Shown piece by piece: positions 17,108 through 26,225 of a DNA stretch of 64,000 nucleotides. The translations under genes and the position numbers were made by a program. The stretch's first letter is position 1, and each line of letters starts with the position of its first letter. A model generated the notes under the pieces. It was not told where the DNA came from. It saw nothing but the letters and a program-made list of their open reading frames with translations, and did not search any database. The stretch comes from UBA11650 sp963997925. GTDB lineage: Bacteria > Chloroflexota > Dehalococcoidia > Lucifugimonadales > UBA3495. The DNA lies in assembly GCA_963997925.1 (NCBI GenBank), contig CAXEOX010000002.1, positions 1-64,000 on the forward strand. Direction: 5' to 3'.

Positions 17108-18346
17108 TTAGGAATCTAGATCAACTTTCTCCACATAGGGCCGTAGCGATTCCACAAGCGTGATGACACGCTCGGCGGCTTCTTGAGCACACACCTCGTC
17201 GAATGACTGCTTATTAAGCGCCGCCGTTGGTGGAAAATTCTCTTCGGCAAGGATGCGCCGCCAATACGTCCAACGTAGTATGGGCGCAAATGTCTCATCG
17301 ACCATAGGCCCAACACTTTCGTTCACTCGCTCGGCCCATTCCTTTAGTTTGGGTTGTAGGGCACTGTAGCTGTATTGTGCGTCTCCGTGTCCATTGTCAC
17401 TGAGGAGCAACCTTACTCCGAGTAGTCCACTGTTGGGCCCTAGATAAAACATCAAGATGAACGGAAATCCCTTCTTCTTCCACGAACAAAGTTGCATCCT
17501 GATTTCTCGGAATTCCCTGGAATTCGGATAATAGCTGAACGTGGCATCATTACCAAAGTATTCTCCCAGGATTTCCTCGTACTTTTGTTGAATGTCGGCC
17601 ATGCAAGGTTTATGCCTTTCAACTAATCTGAACGCGCGACCGTGATCTTCCCACAGTTCCCGCACCATGCTGCGCAGTTCGGTGTTGTCTGAGCTGCTCA
17701 ATATGTCCTCCTCAATATGCCGCGCGGTCTCCTCAAGAGACAACCGGTCCTGGCTATTTAGGTCCACCATATCCAGCACCGACTTTATGGCGCTCACTAC
17801 CGACCGGTAGCCTATTTCCGCAACCGGAACCTTGCTTGATGGGGAGGCGGTGCTTGGTGCGCGGGCATCCGGGCAAAGGAAAACCATTACAGCAGTACGG
17901 TTTGGATATCCACGCGATAGAGCACGCTGGTATCGCGCGATTTGCCTGGGTTGTTCGTCTGCGTCAATCTTGTTCTCGATCCCCAACACCATATCTCCAT
18001 CAGGCGAGTCAATCTCGACAACAATGTCGATTCGAAATAGCTCTAGGCGCACGGCCACTCGGCTCATGGGTGCTTCCGATACGCGATGCACCGAGGCGGC
18101 ATCCGGAGAGTTAGCCTTATCTAATGCGAGGCCAATTTCATGGAGGAAGGGACGCAGAATCAGCTCGTGGTTGCGGTGCCTCCGCGGGTCAAGTAGGGAC
18201 GCTAGCATCCGGGAGTGGGAAAGCTCGTCGCGGACCATTCCAAACAGACGGAACAAGGACAGCGGAGGGACATAACTTCCCAGATTTGCCAGCCGGGGGT
18301 CAAATCTCAGGCGGCGGAGCGCTTCTATATCATCTTTTAGAGGCAT
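17108..18346 (-). CDS. PD-(D/E)XK nuclease superfamily protein (PDDEXK_4-like)
   Basis: A 412-residue protein. Residues about 100-145 carry the nuclease core: RIDIVVEIDSPDGDMVLGIENKIDADEQPRQIARY, where the Asp of RIDIVVEI and the E-N-K form a PD-(D/E)xK-type metal site, as in PDDEXK_4 proteins. The N-terminal region (NEFSHSRMLAxLL-like: ELSHSRMLASLLDPRRHRN) also fits that family. The C-terminal half is a mixed alpha/beta region I cannot name. Base composition is more AT-rich than the neighbours, and the gene lies between 52-bp direct repeats, which suggests acquisition. A defence or mobile-element role is plausible but unproven. Confidence 0.75.
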   Translation of the reverse strand: MPLKDDIEALRRLRFDPRLANLGSYVPPLSLFRLFGMVRDELSHSRMLASLLDPRRHRNHELILRPFLHEIGLALDKANSPDAASVHRVSEAPMSRVAVRLELFRIDIVVEIDSPDGDMVLGIENKIDADEQPRQIARYQRALSRGYPNRTAVMVFLCPDARAPSTASPSSKVPVAEIGYRSVVSAIKSVLDMVDLNSQDRLSLEETARHIEEDILSSSDNTELRSMVRELWEDHGRAFRLVERHKPCMADIQQKYEEILGEYFGNDATFSYYPNSREFREIRMQLCSWKKKGFPFILMFYLGPNSGLLGVRLLLSDNGHGDAQYSYSALQPKLKEWAERVNESVGPMVDETFAPILRWTYWRRILAEENFPPTAALNKQSFDEVCAQEAAERVITLVESLRPYVEKVDLDS

Positions 18347-18586
18347 GCGGCTCCAGGTTATGCCGGGTTGGCGCAGCCCAAATGGGATAGCAGGAGCGAA
18401 GATAAAAGGCTTATTGCGATAGCCACCGGCACAATAGGCGCTTATCGGCTGGACTAGGTACTTCCTGCGACAGATCCCGCGCCCGCCCGATGACTGTCAG
18501 GGCAGGATGCCCGTACCCCCACCGCAGCGCATGGGCATGCAGGCTGTGGCGGCCCGAGTATACCATGGCCTTTTGCCCCGGTCACC

Positions 18587-18638
18587 GAGCCGAGTTTCGT
18601 AAATCCGCTCCATTGGTTAGTAATTACTCCACCCATTA
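18587..18638 (+). repeat. 52-bp direct repeat B, upstream of typA
   Basis: The partner of the repeat at 16848-16899. It lies 114 bases upstream of the typA start, so it is probably the original typA leader or promoter region, with the other copy displaced by insertion of the nuclease gene. The surrounding gap 18347-18751 has no other gene-like feature. Confidence 0.75.
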
Positions 18639-18751
18639 ACGCAACGAAATGCTATCATGGATAAGACACTTATACGCCACTGAAACAGGCTTGCCCGGCC
18701 AAATCCCGTTAAGCCTGGACAGATCGGACAACATCAACGACCCGGAGCAAC

Positions 18752-20599
18752 ATGGAAAACCACTTCAACGATAAGATACGCAACCTGGCAATCATCGCTC
18801 ACGTCGATCACGGCAAGACCACTTTGGTCGATGCCCTGTTGAAGCAGAGCCAGGTCTTTCGCGAGAACCAGGACGTTGGTGTACTGATTATGGACTCCAA
18901 CCCCCTGGAGCGGGAAAGAGGCATCACTATCCTGGCCAAGAACGCCTCAATCACCTACCAAGGGGTCAAGATCAACATCATAGACACGCCGGGCCATGCT
19001 GACTTTAGCGGCGAGGTTGAGCGCATCATGAACATGGCCGACGGTTGTCTGCTACTGGTGGACGCCGTCGACGGACCGATGCCCCAGACCACCTACGTAT
19101 TGAAGACGGCATTCAGCCAAGATGTCACCCCCATGGTCGTAATCAACAAGACCGACCGCCCCGAAGCACGGGTTGCGGAGGTTGTCGAACTGGTGCAGGA
19201 TCTGTTCTTGGAGTTGGCTACTAAGCCGGAGCAGCTAGACTTCCCCGTTCTGTATGCGTCGGCCCGCGACGGTTACGCCGTAGCTGACCCGGCCGACGAA
19301 CCCCAGGACATGAAGCCGCTGTTCGACGCCATTCTGAAACATGTACCGGCACCGGCCGGAGACCCGGATGCGCCACTGCAGATGCTAGTGGCCGCCCTAG
19401 ATTATGACAACTACCTTGGCCAAGTGGCCATCGGACGGGTATCTCGCGGAACCATCCGCTTGGACGACCAGGTAGCCCTGATGGGCGGGGTTGATCAGCC
19501 CACGACCCACAAGCTGGACCGGGTTTTCGTCTTCCGGGGTCTGGGCCGGTCGGAAGTAACGGAGGCCGAGGCTGGGGATATCGTCGCTGTCACGGGAGTA
19601 GATGGCGTGGCCATCGGCGATACTATCGCGGATCTGGAAAATGCCGAAGCCCTTCCCACCATCCACATCGACGAACCGACAGTGGAAATGACCTTCGGTG
19701 TTAACACCTCGCCTTTCATGGGCAAGGATGGCACCCATTCCACTTCCCGAACGCTATATGACCGATTGATGAACGAGCTTCGGACCAACGTAAGCCTCCG
19801 TGTCGAGGCCACCGACGCCACCGACGTGTTCCTGGTGTCCGGACGTGGAGAGCTTCATCTATCCATCCTGGTGGAAACCATGCGGCGGGAAGGCTTCGAA
19901 TTCCAGGTTTCCAAGCCCGAGCCGGTGACCAAGGTTGTCGATGGTAAGGTCCACGAACCCTATGAGCGATTGAATATCACCACTAAGGACGAATTCATCG
20001 GCGCGCTGACCGAGTACCTGTCCGGTCGATTGGCCCAACTGATCGACATGAAATACGACGACGCTGGCAACGTCGACCTTGAATACCTGATACCCACCAG
20101 AGGCCTGATTGGCTTCACTTCCTTCTTCCTGCGCACCACCCGGGGCAACGGGACGCATAGCAGCGCCTTTGTTGAATACCGGCGGATGGAAGGGGCGATT
20201 AAGTCGGCGAACGCAGGGGTTCTGGTGGCCTGGGAGGCCGGCGTCGCGGTGACTTACGGACTGCTGAACGCCCAGGGTCGAGGCGACACCTTCATCGAAC
20301 CAGGCACTCCGGTGTACGAAGGCATGATTGTCGGCACCCACCGGCGTGAAGGGGACATCCCCATCAACGTCTGCAAAGAAAAGCACCTGACCAACATGCG
20401 CTCGTCCACCGCCGACATCACCCGGCGTCTCAACGCTACCGTCCGCATGAGCCTGGACGAAGCCCTAGACTTTATCGCTTCCGACGAACTGGTGGAGGTC
20501 ACCCCGCAGAACTTCCGCCTGCGCAAGAAAGTCCTATCCACCTCGGGCCGCTCGCGCAGCCGAGCCAACGCCGCCAGGGATAGGGCAGGGGCTGTTTAA
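18752..20599 (+). CDS. typA: Ribosome-associated GTPase TypA/BipA
   Basis: A 615-residue translational GTPase that binds the ribosome and supports subunit assembly and stress adaptation. G motifs are clear: AHVDHGKTT (G1), RGITI (G2), DTPGHADF (G3), NKTDRP (G4) and a SARDGYA G5 stretch. EF-G-like domains II, III and V follow, then the TypA-specific C-terminal region (YEGMIVGTHRREGDIPINVCKEKHLTNMRSS). The C-terminus ends in an Arg/Ser/Ala tail TSGRSRSRANAARDRAGAV, of which a diverged copy exists at 22755-22814. It starts at ATG 18752 (MENHFNDKIRNLAIIAH). It is full length and probably functional. Confidence 0.97.
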   Translation: MENHFNDKIRNLAIIAHVDHGKTTLVDALLKQSQVFRENQDVGVLIMDSNPLERERGITILAKNASITYQGVKINIIDTPGHADFSGEVERIMNMADGCLLLVDAVDGPMPQTTYVLKTAFSQDVTPMVVINKTDRPEARVAEVVELVQDLFLELATKPEQLDFPVLYASARDGYAVADPADEPQDMKPLFDAILKHVPAPAGDPDAPLQMLVAALDYDNYLGQVAIGRVSRGTIRLDDQVALMGGVDQPTTHKLDRVFVFRGLGRSEVTEAEAGDIVAVTGVDGVAIGDTIADLENAEALPTIHIDEPTVEMTFGVNTSPFMGKDGTHSTSRTLYDRLMNELRTNVSLRVEATDATDVFLVSGRGELHLSILVETMRREGFEFQVSKPEPVTKVVDGKVHEPYERLNITTKDEFIGALTEYLSGRLAQLIDMKYDDAGNVDLEYLIPTRGLIGFTSFFLRTTRGNGTHSSAFVEYRRMEGAIKSANAGVLVAWEAGVAVTYGLLNAQGRGDTFIEPGTPVYEGMIVGTHRREGDIPINVCKEKHLTNMRSSTADITRRLNATVRMSLDEALDFIASDELVEVTPQNFRLRKKVLSTSGRSRSRANAARDRAGAV

Positions 20600-20664
20600 T
20601 GTTTTTCTAAATCGGCTCACGGGACGCCGCCATTCAGCCTTTTTGTTATGTAAAGGAACTTCTG

Positions 20665-20970
20665 ATGGTGTTGGAAGTCGCGATTCTGGACGTAAAACCC
20701 GGCCTATCTGACGACTTCGAGGCCGCCTTTACCCAAGCCCAGATGATAATTTCGTCGATGAAGGGCTACGTTTCCCACCAGTTACAACGATGCCTCGAGA
20801 AGTCCGGCCGCTATATCCTCTTAGTCACCTGGGAAACTCTAGAGGACCACACCCTGGGCTTTCGCGGATCACCTGAATACCAGGGATGGCGCCGCCTGCT
20901 CCACCACTTTTACGGCCCATTCCCTGATGTGGAGCACTATCAGGTGGTCGGGGCAGATTATGGTATGTGA
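20665..20970 (+). CDS. Antibiotic biosynthesis monooxygenase-domain protein
   Basis: A 101-residue single-domain ABM-fold protein (dimeric alpha/beta barrel): MVLEVAILDVKPGLSDDFEAAF, then GYVSHQLQRCLEKSGRYILLVTWETLEDHTLGFRGSPEY and a conserved-type end HFYGPFPDVEHYQ. Such small enzymes are cofactor-free monooxygenases or heme- or quinone-related proteins, and many are uncharacterised. AAAGGAACTTCTG precedes ATG 20665. It follows typA by 65 bases and may share its transcript. Confidence 0.82.
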   Translation: MVLEVAILDVKPGLSDDFEAAFTQAQMIISSMKGYVSHQLQRCLEKSGRYILLVTWETLEDHTLGFRGSPEYQGWRRLLHHFYGPFPDVEHYQVVGADYGM

Positions 20971-21456
20971 TTTCAGGCTGGCCCACCCCTTCCTCCCAAC
21001 CTCGCCACTGCACGCCTGACTCTGCATCAACCCACCACCGACACCATGGCCCCGTGTTTCTGGTGGAGGTCGACTCTGCCCAATCTCAACATCTGGCTTA
21101 AATTAACGGTTGGCTAGCTGTGCCGGGAGGGAATCCTTGCGGCAAGACTATGATGCATCATCCCCGGACCGGGAAGATCCGCTAAGCGTTTTGGCAATAC
21201 TTTTAACCGGCACTCCCATAGGTGTAGAATACCGGCAATTGCCCTGGCTGGGAGTTGATGAACCGCGATGGCAAGCTGGCTTGGGCAGATATTTCCGTTG
21301 TCCAGAAAGTAGTGACCATCACTACTACCCATATTGTCTCCTTAGAACGTAATCATCCTCAGGTACTTTGAGTAGCCGCGGGTTACTTGCGAGGGTGTTT
21401 ACAAAAGGCGATTCAGACCCCGTATATAAACCGTTACCTTCAGGAGGTATCGTGGC
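20971..21456. other. Gap with segment shared with 23020-23060
   Basis: No gene is supported in these 486 bases. Around 21005-21047 the sequence (GCACGCCTGACTCTGCATCA and flanks) resembles 23031-23060 at about 70 percent by eye. This adds a second shared block to the typA-tail duplication at 22755. An AGGAGGT Shine-Dalgarno for the following gene lies near 21441. Confidence 0.45.
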
Positions 21457-22731
21457 ATGAAACTCAAGTTACGGACGGGTGCCGAACCCCAGTCGCAGGA
21501 GGATTCAAACATCAACGGGCCTGTCACGGCCGCCGAGATGTACCAAGTGAAGGATTCGTACGTTCGGTTCAATCAGAAAGACCATATGGGCTCAAAGATG
21601 ATTTGGGATGCCGACGCTGAAGAAGAACGAGCCAAGCTAAAGGTCAAGCAACGACTGCTTATGGACAAGGGACGCACCGGTTACGACGCTCCTGCTTGGA
21701 GCCTGGACTCCGCTGCGGATTCTTTGCTGGATCTTATGGAATTCTCAAAGAATCGGCCGGATTCAAAAGCTACTGCATGGCAGACTAAGTTGGAGCCTGC
21801 TCCGACGGGTCGACCGGAAACTACCGCGAAAGAAGCGTCCCAGATCCTACGCAAGGCCGCTCACCTGTTCGGAGCGGACCAAGTCGGTTTTGCCAAACTG
21901 GACCGCCGGTGGGTGTATTCCCATTACTTCGATGCTGAGACGAAGGAGAACCACCCTATCAAGTTCTCCGATGAGCCCGGTTACGAGGAATACGACCAGC
22001 CCATTCGCCTTGAAGACGGGACTAGGGTCATACCGAAGGAGATGCAAAACGTAGTGGTGATGCTCCATGAGTGGGGTAAAGATGTGGAGGGAACTGAGCA
22101 TGCACCTACCCTTCTGACTGAGGGACTCAGTACCCTGGCCTATGCCAGAATGGCGCCGACCCTGTGGATGATGGCTGAGTTTATCCGAGGCCTGGGGTAC
22201 AACGCTATCCCGGCGGCTAATGACATGGGGCTGAGCATACCTATGGCCATCGATGCGGGCCTCGGCCAGCTAGGGAGACATGGCCTGTTAATCAATCCTA
22301 AAGTGGGGGCGCGCTGTCGTATTTCCAAGATAATCACCGACCTTCCGCTGGAGCACATAGGCGTAGTGGATTCGGGCATCACCGAGTTCTGCAACGCATG
22401 TCTGAGATGTGTCCCGAAGTGCGGTACGGGAGCCATCACAAGTGGTATCCGAAGTTTTGAACCTTTGGACGAGAGCAATGCAACGGGAGTTCTTTCTTGG
22501 AAGGTAGATGCAAAGAAGTGCATGACCTTCCAGAACCGTGTGGGGACCACCTGTAGTACATGCGTCCGCCGGTGTTCATGGACCAAGCCGCCCCGCCGAG
22601 GATATGCCATTCCAAGGTTCTTTATCAGGAACTTCCGGTGGAGATGGTTGAACAAATCCTGGGTATGGCTCGACGGTGCGTTCGGACACGGAAAGTTTGA
22701 CAAAAAGGCTGCAGATTTCTGGGGGGCGTGA
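21457..22731 (+). CDS. Reductive-dehalogenase-like protein, no Tat signal
   Basis: A 424-residue protein of the corrinoid/iron-sulphur reductive dehalogenase (RdhA) superfamily. The corrinoid-domain region spans about 125-305 (IPMAIDAGLGQLGRHGLLINPKVGARCRISKI is typical). It is followed by a 4Fe-4S motif CNACLRCVPKC near 312 and a second cysteine set C355, C367, C370, C374 (CSTCVRRC) ahead of the RdhA-like CSWTKP. The N-terminus lacks a twin-arginine signal and no RdhB anchor gene is adjacent, so it should be cytoplasmic and probably not part of a respiratory complex. ATG 21457 has AGGAGGT upstream. The electron donor and substrate are unknown; loss of halogen from organohalides or another reductive role is possible. 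Confidence 0.88.
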   Translation: MKLKLRTGAEPQSQEDSNINGPVTAAEMYQVKDSYVRFNQKDHMGSKMIWDADAEEERAKLKVKQRLLMDKGRTGYDAPAWSLDSAADSLLDLMEFSKNRPDSKATAWQTKLEPAPTGRPETTAKEASQILRKAAHLFGADQVGFAKLDRRWVYSHYFDAETKENHPIKFSDEPGYEEYDQPIRLEDGTRVIPKEMQNVVVMLHEWGKDVEGTEHAPTLLTEGLSTLAYARMAPTLWMMAEFIRGLGYNAIPAANDMGLSIPMAIDAGLGQLGRHGLLINPKVGARCRISKIITDLPLEHIGVVDSGITEFCNACLRCVPKCGTGAITSGIRSFEPLDESNATGVLSWKVDAKKCMTFQNRVGTTCSTCVRRCSWTKPPRRGYAIPRFFIRNFRWRWLNKSWVWLDGAFGHGKFDKKAADFWGA

Positions 22732-22754
22732 GGGCGATGACGGATCGGCCGACG

Positions 22755-22814
22755 ACTTCCGGTCGTTCCCGCAGCCGCGCCAACGCCGCAAGGGACAGGG
22801 CTGGGGCTGTTTAG
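22755..22814 (+). pseudogene. Orphan copy of typA 3' end
   Basis: Twenty codons encode TSGRSRSRANAARDRAGAV and a stop, exactly the C-terminus of TypA at 20540-20599. The two DNA copies differ at ten positions. All are third codon positions and all are synonymous, including TAA versus TAG. Nothing homologous to TypA lies upstream; the reductive-dehalogenase-like gene ends 23 bases before. This is the remnant of a second, once-functional typA, not a recent duplication. Confidence 0.8.
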
Positions 22815-22852
22815 ACCCCGCGTCTCCACGATGTAATGTCTCGGTAGCGGAT

Positions 22853-22920
22853 CCTTCGACAGGCTTACCACGAATGGGATAACCTGAACCTCTCCGTTCG
22901 TGGTGAGCCTGTCGAACCAC
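22853..22920. repeat. TTCGACAGGCT...AGCCTGTCGAA inverted repeat
   Basis: The left arm CTTCGACAGGCTTACCACGAA and the right arm TTCGTGGTGAGCCTGTCGAA form a near-perfect hairpin around an AT-rich loop. A related, more broken copy lies at 29934-30030. This is a common type of mobile intergenic hairpin repeat. Confidence 0.75.
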
Positions 22921-23107
22921 ACTCGTCATCTTTCTAATGACTCCTGGGTCTGGCAACCGTCTATGAGTTTGGAGTCGCCCGTTCAATGAAGATCCGGCAT
23001 CGCACCTATTCACCCTCCCCCAATATCGACACCGCACGCCTGACCCTGTATCATACTGCCACCGTAACTAACCCTTGATTCTAACCTTCGTTATAGAGGA
23101 GATTTCC

Positions 23108-24307
23108 ATGCGTGAAGTCGCGATTGTTGCACCGGTCAGGACTGCTGTGGGAGGCTTTGGGGGCACCATGAAGGGTGTTTCCGCCGCCGAGTTGGGCAGC
23201 ATCGTCATTCAGGAGGCACTGAGCCGCGCCGGCCTGGCCGCCGATAAAGTTGACGACGTTATATTGGGACATGGCTATCCCAGCGGCGAGAACCCGGCCA
23301 TCGGTCGTTTGGTCGCCCTGAAAGCCGGACTGCCCATCGAGGTACCCGGATACCAACTGGACCGCCGCTGCTCATCGGGGCTTCAGGCCATCCTTAACGC
23401 CTCCATGCTCATCCAAACAGAGAACGCCGATGTGGTCATCGCTGGGGGGGTGGAGAGCATGAGCAACGCCGAGTTCTACTCCAACGAGTCCCGCTGGGGC
23501 GCTAGATTCGGATCGGTCACTTTCCATGACCGGTTGGCCCGAGCCAGGGAAACCATCTCTCCCGAAGAACGGTTCGGCGTCATCTCCGGGATGGTTGAGA
23601 CTGCCGAGAACCTGGCCAAGCAGTACGAAGTCTCCCGGCAAGAGCAGGACGAATACTCCCTGCGCAGCCACCAACGAGCAATTGCCGCTTCCGAGTCCGG
23701 CAAGTTCGCTGCCGAGATTGTCCCCGTCCCTATCGCCCAGCGCCGTGGCGACCCAGTCCCCTTCGACACGGACGAGGGTCCTCGGGGCGACACCTCCTTG
23801 GACGTCTTGGGCCGGTTGCGTCCTGTGATGGCCGATGGCACGGTGACTGCAGGAAATGCCAGCAGCCAGAACGACGCCGCATCGGTGTGTTTGGTAGTCG
23901 CCGCTGACAAGCTGGAAGAACTGGGACTGAAGGCCATGGGTTACCTGCGCGGCTGGGCCGTCACCGGTTGCCACCCGGCCTACATGGGCATCGGCCCGGT
24001 GAGCGCCACCAACAAAGTCATGGCCAAGCTTGGCCTGTCCCTCAGCGACATGGACCTCATCGAGTTGAACGAAGCCTTCGCCGCACAGGTATTAGCGGTG
24101 CTGCGGGAGTGGAAGCTGCCCAACGATGACAAACTTAACGTCAACGGCTCCGGCATCTCCCTGGGCCACCCCATCGCCGCCACTGGCGCCCGCATCCTGA
24201 CCACCTTGCTGCATGAGATGGAACGCAGCGACGCCCAGTTCGGCCTGGAAACCATGTGCGTGGGCGGCGGACAAGGCGTCGCCGCAGTTTTCGAGAGAAA
24301 GAATTAG
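23108..24307 (+). CDS. Acetyl-CoA acetyltransferase (thiolase)
   Basis: A 399-residue thiolase that cleaves 3-ketoacyl-CoA or condenses acetyl-CoA. The acyl-accepting Cys is in LDRRCSSGLQAI, the His in GSGISLGHPIAATGARI and the second active Cys in MCVGGGQG, with the NEAFAAQ motif between them. I chose ATG 23108 (MREVAIVAPVRTAVGGFGG) because it has GAGGAG seven bases upstream and matches family starts; the frame is open 11 codons further. It opens a plus-strand series of five genes that ends with the selenoprotein. Confidence 0.95.
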   Translation: MREVAIVAPVRTAVGGFGGTMKGVSAAELGSIVIQEALSRAGLAADKVDDVILGHGYPSGENPAIGRLVALKAGLPIEVPGYQLDRRCSSGLQAILNASMLIQTENADVVIAGGVESMSNAEFYSNESRWGARFGSVTFHDRLARARETISPEERFGVISGMVETAENLAKQYEVSRQEQDEYSLRSHQRAIAASESGKFAAEIVPVPIAQRRGDPVPFDTDEGPRGDTSLDVLGRLRPVMADGTVTAGNASSQNDAASVCLVVAADKLEELGLKAMGYLRGWAVTGCHPAYMGIGPVSATNKVMAKLGLSLSDMDLIELNEAFAAQVLAVLREWKLPNDDKLNVNGSGISLGHPIAATGARILTTLLHEMERSDAQFGLETMCVGGGQGVAAVFERKN

Positions 24308-24310
24308 CGG

Positions 24311-24407
24311 CGAGGCGTCAGCTTTCCGCGGTTAGCCGTCAGGAGACCCGAACCATTCAAGCATAGGGGCTGGGATAGCTGAAAGCTGAGTGCTGATGGC
24401 TGACCGC
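24311..24407. repeat. GCTGAAAGCTGA/GCTGATGGCTGA dispersed repeat
   Basis: Contains GTCAGCTTTCCGCGGTTAGC and, after a spacer, AGCTGAAAGCTGAGTGCTGA; the halves are complementary in part. Related copies occur at 27342, 28503, 29380 and 41519. It fills the gap between the thiolase and GMC oxidoreductase genes. Confidence 0.65.
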
Positions 24408-24424
24408 CTCTCGAGGAGAATCAA

Positions 24425-26020
24425 TTGGTCAACAACAACGACATCGCCGACGTTCTAGTGATTGGAGCTGGAGCGTCCAGCGCGGCTTTCTGCTGGAGTC
24501 TGTCTCAAGCCGGTATCAACGTGGTCTGCTTGGAGCAGGGCGGCTGGCTCCCCCAGAACTCCTTTCCCACCACCGACCCAGACGCCCAACTGCACCTGCA
24601 AACGGACTTCAACTTCAACCCCAACTTCCGCAAGATGCCCGAGGACTATCCGATCAACGAGTCGGAAACACCCATTGCGCCGTTGATGTGGAACGGGGTT
24701 GGCGGGGGGACTATTCACTGGGGATCGCATATTCCTCGGTTCCACCCGTCGGACTTTCTGCTCAAGACCCAGGACGGCGTCGCCGACGACTGGCCGCTGA
24801 CCTACCAGGAGCTTGAGCCCTACTACGACCTTAACGATCGCATGACCGGGGTGTCCGGTCTCAGCGGCGACCCGGCCTATCCGCCCAAGCCGGAACGGCC
24901 CTGCCCACCCCTGTCCATCCGCGGCGCCGGTAAAGCCATCGCCAAAGGATTCGACAAACTGGGTTGGCACTGGTGGTCGTCGGACACCGCCATCTCCTCG
25001 GTGACCTATGACGGACGGGAGCCCGACTCCGGCGGATTCCTGCGTTCCGGCGCGGGCGCCGACCTGAACTACTGGCCTAAAGCGGTGAACCATGGGACTA
25101 GGTTGAAGACCTACGCCCGAGTGCGAGAGATATTGGTTGACCAAAAAGGTGAGGCCACCGGTGCTCTTTACTACGATAAAGAAGGAAATCTGCAGGAGCA
25201 GCGGGCCAAGGTCGTGGTGATGGCCGCCAACGGCGTCGGCACCACCCGGCTGCTACTCAACTCCAAGTCGGTTCTGTTCCCCAACGGTCTGGCCAACAGC
25301 TCAGGTCTGGTGGGCAAGAACCTGATGCACCACCCCACCGGCGTGGTTCTTGGCGTCTTCGACGAGTGGCTGGGAACCGATGAAGGTCCTCGCGGCAGCA
25401 CCATGCTGAGCCAGGAGTTTTACGAGACCGACTTGAGCCGGGGATTCGTTCGTGGTTACGACATGCAGATCCTCAGCACGGGATCGGCGCCTCTGAACGC
25501 CGCTTTGGGCGGCTCCCAGGGCGACCGGGTGGTCTGGGGCTCGGGACATCACCAGGACTTCCAGGAAAAGTTCGGCCACACCGCTGGTATCATCATCATG
25601 ACCGAAGACTTGCCGGAGGAGCACAACCAGGTGACTCTGGACCCGAACATGACCGATAGTCACGGCATACCCGCGGCCAAGATTCAGTACACCATCAGCG
25701 AGAACACCGACAAAATGCTGGGCCACGGCATCGACCGGGCCAAGGAAGTCTTGGACGCCGCCGGGGCCACAAAACTGCTGTGGTCCCACCAGCGCCGCAA
25801 CGCCGGATGGCACCTGCTGGGCACCGCCCGCATGGGTGAAGACCCGTCGACTTCGGTGGTCGACCGGTGGGGCCGCGCCCACGACGTTCCCAACCTGTTC
25901 ATCATCGATGGCAGCATCTTCGTCACCGGGGCCTGCGTCAACCCAACGCCAACGATCCAGGCCCTAGCCCTCCGCACCGCCGATTACTTGAAGGGTGAGG
26001 GCCGGTCGATTCTGGAGTAG
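24425..26020 (+). CDS. GMC-family oxidoreductase
   Basis: A 531-residue flavoprotein of the glucose-methanol-choline oxidoreductase family, which oxidises alcohols with FAD. The FAD site is DVLVIGAGASSAAFCWSLSQAG near the N-terminus, with WNGVGGGTIHWGSHIPRFHP as the second flavin motif. The active-site region is RRNAGWHLLGTARMGEDPSTSVVD, followed by FIIDGSIFVTGACVNPTPTIQALALRTADYL. The start is TTG 24425 with GAGGAG seven bases upstream. It has no Tat or Sec signal and so should be cytoplasmic. It lies between thiolase and NHL-repeat genes. Confidence 0.92.
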   Translation: MVNNNDIADVLVIGAGASSAAFCWSLSQAGINVVCLEQGGWLPQNSFPTTDPDAQLHLQTDFNFNPNFRKMPEDYPINESETPIAPLMWNGVGGGTIHWGSHIPRFHPSDFLLKTQDGVADDWPLTYQELEPYYDLNDRMTGVSGLSGDPAYPPKPERPCPPLSIRGAGKAIAKGFDKLGWHWWSSDTAISSVTYDGREPDSGGFLRSGAGADLNYWPKAVNHGTRLKTYARVREILVDQKGEATGALYYDKEGNLQEQRAKVVVMAANGVGTTRLLLNSKSVLFPNGLANSSGLVGKNLMHHPTGVVLGVFDEWLGTDEGPRGSTMLSQEFYETDLSRGFVRGYDMQILSTGSAPLNAALGGSQGDRVVWGSGHHQDFQEKFGHTAGIIIMTEDLPEEHNQVTLDPNMTDSHGIPAAKIQYTISENTDKMLGHGIDRAKEVLDAAGATKLLWSHQRRNAGWHLLGTARMGEDPSTSVVDRWGRAHDVPNLFIIDGSIFVTGACVNPTPTIQALALRTADYLKGEGRSILE

Positions 26021-26029
26021 CGAAAGATC

Positions 26030-26071
26030 CCTTCTCCCTTTATGGGGGAAGGTTAGGATGGGGGTGAGGTC
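26030..26071. repeat. C-rich dispersed intergenic repeat
   Basis: CCCTTCTCCC and GGGGGAAGGTTAGGATGGGG match the family at 16737, 27203 and 63347. It lies just after the GMC gene stop and could act as a weak hairpin terminator. Confidence 0.65.
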
Positions 26072-26225
26072 TCATCCGGAGAACAGGCTCGGGGAGTCCG
26101 GATGTGGTGTTCATTGACACTCCAAACCCGAAACCGTAGGATAGCTTGAGATTCAGGCATAGCATATAGCCACCCATCACCCTGGCTAGTGGGCGATGAG
26201 ATTTAAAGCAACGAGGTGATTTCTG

